A stretch of 6,804 bases of DNA from a bacterium (GCA_024278345.1 JAJRTK010000003.1:1-6804); one strand, 5' to 3'. Shown: positions 1 to 6,494, numbered from the stretch's first letter. Notes: generated by a model from the sequence alone, not told the origin. Translations and numbers: made by a program.

Positions 1-333
1 CTCATGAGACTGTCTGCCATAGCAAGGGCGAATATGCTCGTGACGACGATGCCGGCGGGTTTTGCGAGGTTCATGTCAATACGATGGAGGGTTTCTGGTC
101 CCTTTTGCGCTCATGGCTCCGGTCGCACCGGGGTATCTCCCAGGAGCACCTGCCCGCCACCGGCAAGATGCCGGTGCCACCGGTGCGGCAGTGCGGACTG
201 TAAAGCAGAATCGTGTGGATTTGATAGGTTCCTTCATAACGTCCGAAAGCGCGGCACTGATCTGCAAGCACGCCTTTTGGCACGGTGGGTTCGTGGGGAC
301 GTGGAGCACTATATGCCCTACATTAACAAGTAG
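1..333 (+). pseudogene. IS1595/ISXO2-family transposase, C-terminal remnant broken by a repeat
   Basis: The gene enters from the left edge. From base 3 the frame reads HETVCHSKGEYARDD and then VHVNTMEGFWSLLRSWLRSH and RGISQEHLP, ending near base 152. This is the end of the ISXO2-like DDE domain of IS1595-type transposases; the Glu in NTMEGFW is the expected third catalytic acidic residue. Shortly after the palindromic repeat starts, the frame becomes unrelated and hits a TAA at 201-203. Past the repeat, a different frame resumes at about 223 with the family's usual continuation, FLHNVRKRG, and runs to TAG at 331-333. About seven residues normally between these blocks (a YLxFF-like stretch) are missing. 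Seen: both blocks in different frames with a repeat between them. Inferred: the repeat inserted or recombined into the gene and killed it. No terminal inverted repeat of the IS could be recognised. The last 20 residues, RWVRGDVEHYMPYINK and just before, are poorly conserved. Confidence 0.75.
156..232 (+). repeat. Dispersed palindromic repeat, 5' copy, inside the transposase
   Basis: It begins with a 26-base block (156-181) with the hairpin CCGGCA-AGA-TGCCGG, flanked by further self-complementary CCAC/GGTG arms. After a variable stretch comes TGTAAAGCAGAATCGTG (199-215) and GGATTTGATAGGTTCC (217-232). The same arrangement occurs inverted at 6508-6611. The 26-base block matches there at 25 of 26 positions, and the TGTAAAGCA and TTTGATAGGT motifs are conserved in order. 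This implies a defined multi-part unit rather than a chance hairpin. It resembles REP-type elements, but no REP-associated transposase is in view. Confidence 0.75.
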
Positions 334-542
334 CCGGAAGAGGCTGCGGTTCCAGGGAAAATGGTTTTCGGCAAGCCAACAGAGCGAGACTTCCAGAAAC
401 CCTTCTCTTCTGTTTGGGTTGTGTTCCGCTCCTGTCACGCGGCGTCCGCCACCTGCCAGTCGCCTTTCCAACAGCTTGAAGACTCGATGAATGCCCCGAA
501 AGTGGACCACCACCCAATCTTCACGGGAGCCCCATCATATTC

Positions 543-800
543 GTGGTGATTTGTTACGATGTCTCCACCATCTCCAAGGAAGGTCGCCGACGGCTCCGAA
601 AGATGGCCAAAACGTTCGAAAACTGGGGCCAGAGAGTCCAGAAATCAGTCTTCGAGTGCAATTTGTCAGAGGTCCATTTCGAGCGGCTCCTCCAGACGCT
701 CCGGAAGATCATGGCCGCCGAAGAGGAGAGCCTGCGGATTTACCGGCGCGCCGTGACCCTACCTCCCTGGACCTACATGGATGGGCGGTGGATTTCGGTT
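543..800 (+). pseudogene. cas2: CRISPR-associated Cas2, probable C-terminally damaged relic
   Basis: Cas2 is the small ferredoxin-fold partner of Cas1 in CRISPR spacer acquisition. The frame from GTG 543 shows its hallmarks: the first strand VVICYDVST with the conserved Asp (residue 6), EGRRRLRKMAK helix 1, GQRVQKSVFEC (residues 29-39), a second helix with FERLLQTLRKIM, then EEESLRIY (61-67), the usual strand before the C-terminal tail. Normal members go on for roughly 20-25 more residues. Here the frame turns into RRAVTLPPW, which is unlike Cas2. Another frame at 755-781 reads DPTSLDLHG, which looks like the usual '(K/D)P-S-LDLDG' tail, suggesting a small frame-shifting deletion near 745-755. 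The start is uncertain: GTG 543 or 546. ATA at 537, with GGGAG at 525-529, could be a decayed ATG giving MFVVICYDVS. No cas1 or CRISPR repeats are visible. Core identification is strong; the damage interpretation is moderate. Confidence 0.8.
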
Positions 801-853
801 ACGGCCTATGGCCGTTATCTCCGCTGCGCTCCGGTTATGCTTGCCCTCTCGCT

Positions 854-876
854 GCGCTCGGCTCGCGCCTTTTTTT
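854..876 (+). terminator. Weak intrinsic-terminator-like site
   Basis: A short GC-rich hairpin is possible, with GCGC at 854-857 pairing with GCGC at 865-868 (or GGC/GCC at 860-869). It is followed directly by seven T residues (870-876). The stem is short, so this is a candidate only. Its position would separate the cas2 relic from the operon downstream. Confidence 0.25.
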
Positions 877-986
877 CGTTCTCCTTCCCTTCTTTCATCT
901 CCCGGGGTGGTTCGATTCCTATCCAGGAACGTTCAATGGATGGCCCCGGTCTCACCGGTCCGGCTGAAAAAAGTTTCGGGGGTTGC

Positions 987-1015
987 TTGGAATTGGAGCC
1001 TTGGGGCGCTATTGT
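987..1015 (+). promoter_or_regulatory. Possible sigma70-like promoter for the FecR-cyclase operon
   Basis: TTGGAA (987-992) and TATTGT (1010-1015) are separated by 17 bases. Each matches four of six bases of the standard -35 and -10 consensus. It lies about 97 bases upstream of the FecR start. Such pairs arise easily by chance and the organism's consensus is unknown. Confidence 0.2.
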
Positions 1016-1100
1016 GGGATGCTGGAGAGGAATTGCCAGCGTGCGGCCAGCGGTGATGGGAAGGATCGGTGGTGTCCGTGGGCCGCGTATTTTCTTGCGA

Positions 1101-1107
1101 AGGGAAG
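1101..1107 (+). promoter_or_regulatory. Ribosome binding site of the FecR gene
   Basis: AGGGAAG lies four bases before ATG 1112. It supports this start over upstream in-frame alternative starts such as 983, because a signal peptide follows ATG 1112 directly. Confidence 0.6.
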
Positions 1108-1111
1108 TTTG

Positions 1112-2563
1112 ATGAAACAGATGAGTTGGTGGGGAGCCTGGGGATTCGTGTTGGTGGCCTTGGGAAGTCCGGCATTGGCGGCTGTGGACATGAGTGCCTC
1201 GGAGCTTATCCAGGTTCAGGGTCACGTGGAGGTGCGAAAGGGGGAAGGGGGGTTCAAGAAGGTTCCCTTGAATCTTCGGCTTGCCGGTTCCTTGAAGCGC
1301 CTGGATGGTGGGGATAACGTGAAGACCAGGCTGGAGAGCGCCGCGGAATTGGCGCTTGCCGAGGTTTGTGTGGTGGCCATCAAGGAGAACACCCTGTTTG
1401 AGGTTCCGGCGACCCTGGGTGATGAGGGGCGGCTGCAGCTCCGCGCAAAGGAGGGATCACTCCTCATCAAGGTTGTCACCGGAAGCCAGTTCGAAGTGCA
1501 GACCGCCGATGTTGTGGCGGGCGTCAAGGGAACGCTCTTCGAGGTGGAAGTGGTGGACGATCTGCGGGGGATTCTCTTGCTTCCGGGGCTCGAGCTTGGA
1601 AGTCCCATGGCGGGCGGCACGGTCATCAACGTCTATGAAGGTGAGGTGGAGCTGACTCATGAAGGGACGAAGCATCGCCGCAAACTCTTGGCCGGAGAAG
1701 GAATTGCCGCGGTAAGTCCGGCGCTGATGGGTCTAGACGATTCCATGGCCGATGGGTTTGGCCAGATCAGGAAGCTCGAGGTCAAAACGATGTTGCGGGA
1801 GCGGTTTGGCACGGTGGGGGAACGTCTCCGCGCCGTTGCCTCCACCAGGGAGGCCCTTGGGAATCTCGATTTGGCGTTGGTGAAGCTTCCGACGCGGATA
1901 GGACGAGTCTCCCAGCGTGTGGAACGGATCGTGGAAGCCATGCCTGGAAAAGCCCTCAAGAAGCTCCGAAAGATCCGGTTGGAGCGGGGCGTGTTGGCGC
2001 CTCTTCGCCGTGTGGGCGTTCTTGAGAAACGAAAAGCGGACTTCGATGCCTCGGGCTTTCCCGTGGAAGAGGAAGCGGTGGTTCTTAAGGGCGGGGAGAT
2101 CAAAGTGATCCACCTTGGCGAAGGTCTCTTCATGGGGATGGTTTCTTCGGAAGGCGCGGCGGGGATGACTGTTGCTCCGGAAGGTGAGGGATTTGGCCTG
2201 AAGAGTGGTGAGGGCAGTTTTCGGATTGCGGACGTCGAGGGGAATCTCGATGCCTTGGTGACGGTGCGTGGGGGAAAATCGGGGCTTCAGACTTCGGTCC
2301 AGATCAGGAAGGGAACGCTGCGAGTCCGTCTTCCCGGTGGTGGGGACGACCTGGATTTTTCCCAGGGGAGCTCCACGCTCTTCCAGCGCGGGTCAGAGGG
2401 CGGTGCCATCCAGGTCCTGCCGGGCAAGGGCGCGTTGTCCGACGGAATCGAGGATCTTCGGATGCCGTTCGATCCGAAGAAAAAGGGTTGGAAGAACTAT
2501 TTGGAGAAGCAAAAGAGAAAGCTGCCGTGGAAAAGGAGAAGACGTTCCAACGACCAGCGCTGA
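1112..2563 (+). CDS. Secreted FecR-domain protein
   Basis: This 483-residue protein starts with a Sec signal peptide: MKQMSWWGAW, then the hydrophobic GFVLVALG and a cleavage site after SPALA (about residue 23). Residues 34-200 form a FecR domain: VQGHVEVRKG, a 'D...VKTRLESAAELALAE' segment, a strand-rich middle, and the diagnostic ADVVAGVKGTLFEVEV (132-147), followed by VINVYEGEVEL and LLAGEGIAA. Residues 210-315 are charged and probably helical. Residues 320-450 are again strand- and glycine-rich and unassigned. The tail (456-478) is strongly basic. Unlike classical FecR anti-sigma regulators it has a cleavable signal and no evident transmembrane helix, so it is predicted to be periplasmic or exported. 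The stop lies 11 bases before the cyclase start, so the two are almost certainly co-transcribed. FecR-domain proteins beside CHASE2 cyclases are a recurring pairing, and a sensory or ligand-binding role in that pathway is inferred. The ligand is unknown. Confidence 0.88.
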   Translation: MKQMSWWGAWGFVLVALGSPALAAVDMSASELIQVQGHVEVRKGEGGFKKVPLNLRLAGSLKRLDGGDNVKTRLESAAELALAEVCVVAIKENTLFEVPATLGDEGRLQLRAKEGSLLIKVVTGSQFEVQTADVVAGVKGTLFEVEVVDDLRGILLLPGLELGSPMAGGTVINVYEGEVELTHEGTKHRRKLLAGEGIAAVSPALMGLDDSMADGFGQIRKLEVKTMLRERFGTVGERLRAVASTREALGNLDLALVKLPTRIGRVSQRVERIVEAMPGKALKKLRKIRLERGVLAPLRRVGVLEKRKADFDASGFPVEEEAVVLKGGEIKVIHLGEGLFMGMVSSEGAAGMTVAPEGEGFGLKSGEGSFRIADVEGNLDALVTVRGGKSGLQTSVQIRKGTLRVRLPGGGDDLDFSQGSSTLFQRGSEGGAIQVLPGKGALSDGIEDLRMPFDPKKKGWKNYLEKQKRKLPWKRRRRSNDQR

Positions 2564-2570
2564 GGGAAGG
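2562..2570 (+). promoter_or_regulatory. Ribosome binding site deciding the cyclase start
   Basis: GAGGGAAGG overlaps the FecR stop codon and sits four bases before ATG 2575. It favours this start over the in-frame TTG at 2488, which would create a 76-base overlap with the FecR gene. The arrangement suggests translational coupling. Confidence 0.65.
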
Positions 2571-2574
2571 CTCC

Positions 2575-5500
2575 ATGGGATTTCGCAAACCAGAAGCCCG
2601 CCGGTCCCTCCATGGGCTTGCCGATTCCTCGAAGGCTGTCTCCTCCAGCCGTCGGTTGCTCTTGGTTCCACTGCTCATCTCTCTTTTCATCCAGTTGCCG
2701 ACGCCGCGCCACTTCGTCGCCTGGCTAGACGCAAAAGTCACAGACCTCTACTTTGTGTTGTTGCCTTCAGGAGAGGTGCGCCATCCCTCTCTAGTGGTGG
2801 CCAAGGACCAGTTGGCCTTGGACTCGCTAGGCCACGAGCCTGGCCGTCCCGAGTTGGCAAAGAGCCTGGATCTGCTCCGGAAAGCTGGAGCCCGGGTCGC
2901 GGCCTTGGACTTCATCTACGATGCTCCACTGGAGCCAGTGGCGGATGCTCGGTTGGCCCGTGCGCTGGAACGGTTTCCGGCGGCGATTCTGGCGACCCGG
3001 TTCCACCGGCGGACAGCTCTGGTGGGAGGCAGGACGGTGATGCTCGGCCTATCGTCCGGGCCGCCGCCTCCGCCGCTTCCTCTTTATGAGCCGCTGGCGT
3101 CGGTGGCAGCCGGCCGGGGATTCGTCAATCTATTTCTGGATTATGACGGTGTGGTCAGGGCGCTGCCCCTGGCTTTTCGGACCTCGGGGAGTGCCGAGCT
3201 CCAGCTCACCTTGGGGTTTGCGGCCTTCCTGGAGCGGGTTGCGGCCCGGTCGGGGTTTTCCCCGGGTGCCGGAGTGTCGCTTCCTAGGCCCGGCGCTGCG
3301 GAATTTTCAGGCTCAGCCGGCCGGTGGTTGCATACTGCCTTGGAGGCGGCGCCGCGGCGATTTCGGAGTACGGGCCATCCGGGCCTTGACCTGGCGGTCC
3401 GCCGCCGGGAGTTGCTCTGGTTGGCGCGATTGGCCGCGGCTGAGATTCGCGGCCCCGGAGCTCCGGACCGTGGAGGCGTCCCGAAGCGGGACGCCAGGTT
3501 GGCGTGGCGGACGGTGGCCGAAGAGCTGGATCTGACGACTCTGCCGGACAGATCCTGGTTGGACCTGCCCAAGGATGGGCTTCCCCTGTTTGGGCCGGAC
3601 TATGCTCCTTCTTTGAGGGTCCGGTTTCGCCGGGAAGCCTGGCCACAAAAAGGGGACGGCATTCCCACCGTCTCCATGGGGATGGTGCTGGGCCGCGGGA
3701 CCCGCGCTTCCGAAACCGTGCGCATCGCGGCCGCTGGGAAGGAGGGTAAGACTGTCTACCTGGGGTTTGATTGGTCCGAGCCCGGGGAGGGGATTTTGGA
3801 GGGGCGGGTCATTGATTTTGGGGGCCGGCCGCTGGCGGGCGTCCAAGTTCTTTGCCGCCAGGCGGCTGGAGGCTATTGGACCCGGGCGGTTTCCGGAGTG
3901 CGTGGCGGTTACCGGTGCCAGGGGCTTCCGTCCGGCCGCTATCAGGTCTCGCTTTGGAAACGGATGGGCGACGCGGTACAGAGGCTCGACCTGGAGGTCC
4001 CGGTGCAGCTTCCCGGCGTCGGTCATGGTCTGGGCGACCCACCCAAGAGCCGCGAAGCAAAAAAAATGTGGGCGGGGAATCGGTCGCCTTTCATTGCAAC
4101 GGGTCCTGCGCGCTCCCTGGCGAAGTCCGGGAGCAGCGCTCCTGGCGGAGGCCCGGAGCGGAGCGGAGACCGGGGTATCCACGCAAGGCGGGACATTCCC
4201 GGGACTGTGGAATCGCAAGCGTCCGGGGATTGTAGCGTGCGGTCCTCCCGGCCCGCATGCATAGGGAGTGGATACCCCGAAGACCATGACCGTAAGGTCA
4301 TAACCGGCGCTCCTGGCGGAGGTCCGGCGGCAGAGCCTCCGGGGGCCTCCAGGGCAGGAAACCCTGGCACCCTGCCCGGAATCCACGGGGCGGTCGGTGC
4401 CGAGCGGCAGCGAGATCCGCCAGAGCGGCCACCGATGACCGAGTCCCGGCTTTCCAAAGGAAGCCTGCGGCTGGCGGATGCTCGTTTCCTGCCAGGAGAG
4501 GGCCTTTTGACGGGAACTCTGTTGCCCTGGAACCAGGAGCAGCGTGTCACCCTTTTTGCCGATGGTGTTTGGGTCGCCGTGAGTGGCGCCGCCGGAGAAA
4601 TGCCGTTCCGCCAGCCCCCGCCCGGCCTTGAACTCGTGCCGCTCGCCGGGGATGAGGGCCTGGATTGGTCGGCTGACGGCCTTCTCCGCGGGCCGGACGG
4701 CGAGGTCCTGCCCGGTCGCCGTGTGGCCCTCCTGGAACCGGCTCCCCAGTGGAAGAGCTCCGTGACAGCCACCGTCTCTGTTCCGGCGTCGGCCACGGAA
4801 TTTGAGATTCGCGGCATTCCTCCGGCTCTGGGGGCCAGGGTGGCGCTTCTGCGTGACGAACCGGGAGCTCCCCATGGCCGGCCCGCCGAAGTGGATATCC
4901 TTGATGGCCGGCCCGCTCGCATTGCCGGATTGGACCGCCTCGGGAGCTTCAGCTTGGTTCCGATCCCGGTTTCCTTGGAGTTCTCCCCCGATGCTCCGCC
5001 CGATTTGAGGATTTGGTTTCTGGATGGAGAAGCTGGCTGGCGTCCCGCGGAGCTCCAGAGCTCCACGATTGGTTTACCGTCTGGGAAATACAGCGTATTT
5101 GCGGCTTCCGGCACGCGGCGGGGCACCTTCAACCGCCTTGCCGGCCTGGTGAGCGGCCGGACCCTCTTTTTCGGGACGACGTTGCCCGAAGACCTGGACT
5201 TCCGCATGACCCCCATCAACTTCCTGGATCGGGATTTTCATCAGCTCCCCGGGGTCAATCTTCACGCCAATCTTCTGTCGGCGTTGGTGCGGCGGGATTT
5301 CCTCTGGCCCACCATCCTGCATCCGGACGCCAGCCCGATCTTCTGGCCCCTTTGGGACCTCTTGGCGCTCCTGCCGATTTTGGTCTTGTTGGACGAGATC
5401 TTCCGCCGTTGGGGCGGCCTGGCCGGCGGGCTGGCTTCCCTGGGAGCCGTGGGGCTTTGGATCGCGACCTCGGCGCTCTTGTTCCTCAACCAGTGGCTCC

Positions 5501-6459
5501 TACCGTCGGCCCTGCCGGCTTTGGCCCTGGGCTCCTTCGGAGTGGCGCGTGGCGTCGGAGCCTATCTGGCGGCCCGCGGCCGGGAACGGATGGCCCGGGA
5601 AACCTTTGGGCGGTTTGTTTCGCCCGTCATGGTGGAGCAGATTCTCCGCCATCCGGAGCGCCTTCGGCCTGGCGGAGAGAAAAGAGTCTTGACCGTCATG
5701 TTCACCGATCTCGCGGGGTTCACCTCCATCTCTGAGAAACTGGAGCCGGAAGCCCTCACGGCACTCATGAACGAGTATCTGGGCGAGATGACCCAAATTC
5801 TGTTTGAGCATGGCGGAACTTTGGACAAATATATCGGCGATGCCATCATGGGCTTCTGGAACCATCCTTCGCCGCAACCCGATCACGCCGCGCTGGCGGC
5901 TCGGTGCGTGCTGGCCATGGATGCGCGCCTGGCGGAGCTTCGGGACCGATGGTTGGAGCAGGGTCTTCCCCGCGTCTCCATGCGGGTCGGGCTCAACAGC
6001 GCGCCCTGCGTGGTGGGGTTTGTGGGGAGCGCCATCCAGATGAACTTCACCTGCCTGGGAGACGGAGTCAACCTTGCCGCCCGGTTGGAGGGGGCCAACA
6101 AGGTCTATGGCACGTCGATGATGATTTCGGAGTTTACGAAGGCGGAGCTTGATGGGGCCGGGATTCCCACGCGGTATCTGGACCTGCTGGTGGTCAAGGG
6201 CAAGCGTCGGCCCATCCGGGTTTTCGAGCTCATGGAGGAGGGGCATCCCGTGGCCGGTGAGGTTCTGGCTCTCTACCACAAGGGAGTGGAGCAGTACCGG
6301 GCCCGGAATTGGCGGGAAGCCGAAGCCACCTTCCTGGAACTTTTGGAGCAGGTTCCCGGGGACGGTCCGTCCGAGGTCTATCTGGGTCGTTGCCGGCTAT
6401 ACGCGGCCAAGCCGCCTCCCGCGGACTGGGACGGATGTTTTGTCATGACCGGCAAGTGA
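2575..6459 (+). CDS. CHASE2-domain class III adenylate cyclase with a large insert
   Basis: This 1294-residue membrane protein is predicted to convert ATP to cAMP. A membrane segment (about 27-41) leads into an extracytoplasmic CHASE2 domain: AKSLDLLRKAGARVAALDFIYD (95-116), GFVNLFLDYDGVVRALPL (182-199), and GIPTVSMGMVL with GKTVYLG (about 362-397). CHASE2 is then interrupted. A carboxypeptidase-regulatory-like fold (about 406-479) has GRPLAGVQV and GLPSGRYQVSLW. A repeat-derived stretch (about 496-620) and more beta-rich sequence (621-860) follow. CHASE2 resumes with GRTLFFGTTLPED (861-873) and LPGVNLHANLLSALV (891-905). Three membrane segments follow (about 924-940, 949-971, 974-991). The cytoplasmic cyclase domain has metal ligands D1045 (MFTDLAGFT) and D1089 (YIGDAI), purine-specifying K1085 and T1159 (FTCLGD), and N1166 and R1170 (VNLAARLE), a class IIIb adenylate-type set. 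The C-terminus is a TPR-like segment ending DWDGCFVMTGK, as is usual in this family. All catalytic residues look intact. Confidence 0.9.
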   Translation: MGFRKPEARRSLHGLADSSKAVSSSRRLLLVPLLISLFIQLPTPRHFVAWLDAKVTDLYFVLLPSGEVRHPSLVVAKDQLALDSLGHEPGRPELAKSLDLLRKAGARVAALDFIYDAPLEPVADARLARALERFPAAILATRFHRRTALVGGRTVMLGLSSGPPPPPLPLYEPLASVAAGRGFVNLFLDYDGVVRALPLAFRTSGSAELQLTLGFAAFLERVAARSGFSPGAGVSLPRPGAAEFSGSAGRWLHTALEAAPRRFRSTGHPGLDLAVRRRELLWLARLAAAEIRGPGAPDRGGVPKRDARLAWRTVAEELDLTTLPDRSWLDLPKDGLPLFGPDYAPSLRVRFRREAWPQKGDGIPTVSMGMVLGRGTRASETVRIAAAGKEGKTVYLGFDWSEPGEGILEGRVIDFGGRPLAGVQVLCRQAAGGYWTRAVSGVRGGYRCQGLPSGRYQVSLWKRMGDAVQRLDLEVPVQLPGVGHGLGDPPKSREAKKMWAGNRSPFIATGPARSLAKSGSSAPGGGPERSGDRGIHARRDIPGTVESQASGDCSVRSSRPACIGSGYPEDHDRKVITGAPGGGPAAEPPGASRAGNPGTLPGIHGAVGAERQRDPPERPPMTESRLSKGSLRLADARFLPGEGLLTGTLLPWNQEQRVTLFADGVWVAVSGAAGEMPFRQPPPGLELVPLAGDEGLDWSADGLLRGPDGEVLPGRRVALLEPAPQWKSSVTATVSVPASATEFEIRGIPPALGARVALLRDEPGAPHGRPAEVDILDGRPARIAGLDRLGSFSLVPIPVSLEFSPDAPPDLRIWFLDGEAGWRPAELQSSTIGLPSGKYSVFAASGTRRGTFNRLAGLVSGRTLFFGTTLPEDLDFRMTPINFLDRDFHQLPGVNLHANLLSALVRRDFLWPTILHPDASPIFWPLWDLLALLPILVLLDEIFRRWGGLAGGLASLGAVGLWIATSALLFLNQWLLPSALPALALGSFGVARGVGAYLAARGRERMARETFGRFVSPVMVEQILRHPERLRPGGEKRVLTVMFTDLAGFTSISEKLEPEALTALMNEYLGEMTQILFEHGGTLDKYIGDAIMGFWNHPSPQPDHAALAARCVLAMDARLAELRDRWLEQGLPRVSMRVGLNSAPCVVGFVGSAIQMNFTCLGDGVNLAARLEGANKVYGTSMMISEFTKAELDGAGIPTRYLDLLVVKGKRRPIRVFELMEEGHPVAGEVLALYHKGVEQYRARNWREAEATFLELLEQVPGDGPSEVYLGRCRLYAAKPPPADWDGCFVMTGK
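4060..4434. repeat. Palindromic repeat DNA read through within the cyclase gene
   Basis: This stretch encodes a Gly/Pro/Arg/Ser-rich sequence with no fold signature, unlike the domains on both sides, and looks like intergenic repeat DNA. GCGCTCCTGGCGGAGG followed by C or T and CCGG occurs at 4136-4156 and 4307-4327 (20 of 21 identical, 171 bases apart), with a degenerate copy at 4110-4130. A perfect 12-base inverted pair, CGGGGTATCCAC and its complement, lies at 4171-4182 and 4268-4279. A tight hairpin ATGACC-GTAA-GGTCAT lies at 4286-4301. Positions 4306-4361 match the inverse of 6717-6772 at 46 of 56 positions. Only the cyclase frame is open throughout; the other two forward frames stop at about 4235 and 4264. 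Boundaries are approximate. Confidence 0.65.
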
Positions 6460-6471
6460 CGCGACCATTGT

Positions 6472-6494
6472 CTGGCCTCGGCCATCGGGGCCAG
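6472..6494 (+). terminator. Hairpin after the cyclase, possible terminator
   Basis: CTGGCCTCG (6472-6480) pairs with CGGGGCCAG (6486-6494), with one G-T pair and a five-base loop. It starts 13 bases after the stop codon. There is no T-run, so it is either a non-canonical terminator, an mRNA-stabilising hairpin, or simply part of the repeats here. Confidence 0.35.

Larger units (their letters stand above)
801..1111. other. Non-coding stretch between the cas2 relic and the FecR gene
   Basis: No recognisable protein is encoded here, although the cas2 frame stays open to a TGA at 1110-1112 that overlaps the next ATG. It contains the palindrome ACGGCC-TAT-GGCCGT (801-815), two copies of CGCTGCGCTC (822-831 and 850-859), a T7 run at 870-876 within a pyrimidine-rich tract, and a weak promoter-like pair at 987-1015. 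The composition looks like intergenic or decayed sequence. Confidence 0.5.

Noticed and set aside
240-333. The peptide LQARLLARWVRGDVEHYMPY resembles the end of Cas1, next to cas2.
   Set aside because: It directly follows FLHNVRKRG, the normal continuation of the IS1595-type transposase whose earlier part is upstream. The Cas1 likeness is short and low in information.
76-513. Minus-strand reading frame across the transposase remnant and its 3' flank.
   Set aside because: It contains the translated palindrome and has no family resemblance. The plus-strand transposase explains the coding signal.
801-1111. Possible CRISPR array downstream of cas2.
   Set aside because: No direct repeat of 25-40 bases with regular spacers is present. 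Only a 10-base duplication (CGCTGCGCTC) and a small palindrome were found.
983-1111. Upstream extension of the FecR protein to 983.
   Set aside because: ATG 1112 has a ribosome binding site and begins a standard signal peptide. The 43 extra residues would bury it.
2488-2574. Upstream TTG start for the cyclase.
   Set aside because: It would overlap the FecR gene by 76 bases and lacks a well-placed ribosome binding site. ATG 2575 has GAGGGAAGG just upstream.
4435-4437. In-frame ATG after the repeat insert as the start of a separate downstream gene.
   Set aside because: No ribosome binding site precedes it, the frame is continuous, and the sequence after it is needed to finish the CHASE2 domain begun upstream.
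3313-4875. Long minus-strand reading frame of 520 codons opposite the cyclase, with similar ones at 4023-5219 and 5500-6279.
   Set aside because: They are antisense shadows of a GC-rich gene. Their products are Arg/Pro/Ser-rich with no recognisable fold, while the plus strand has clear domains.
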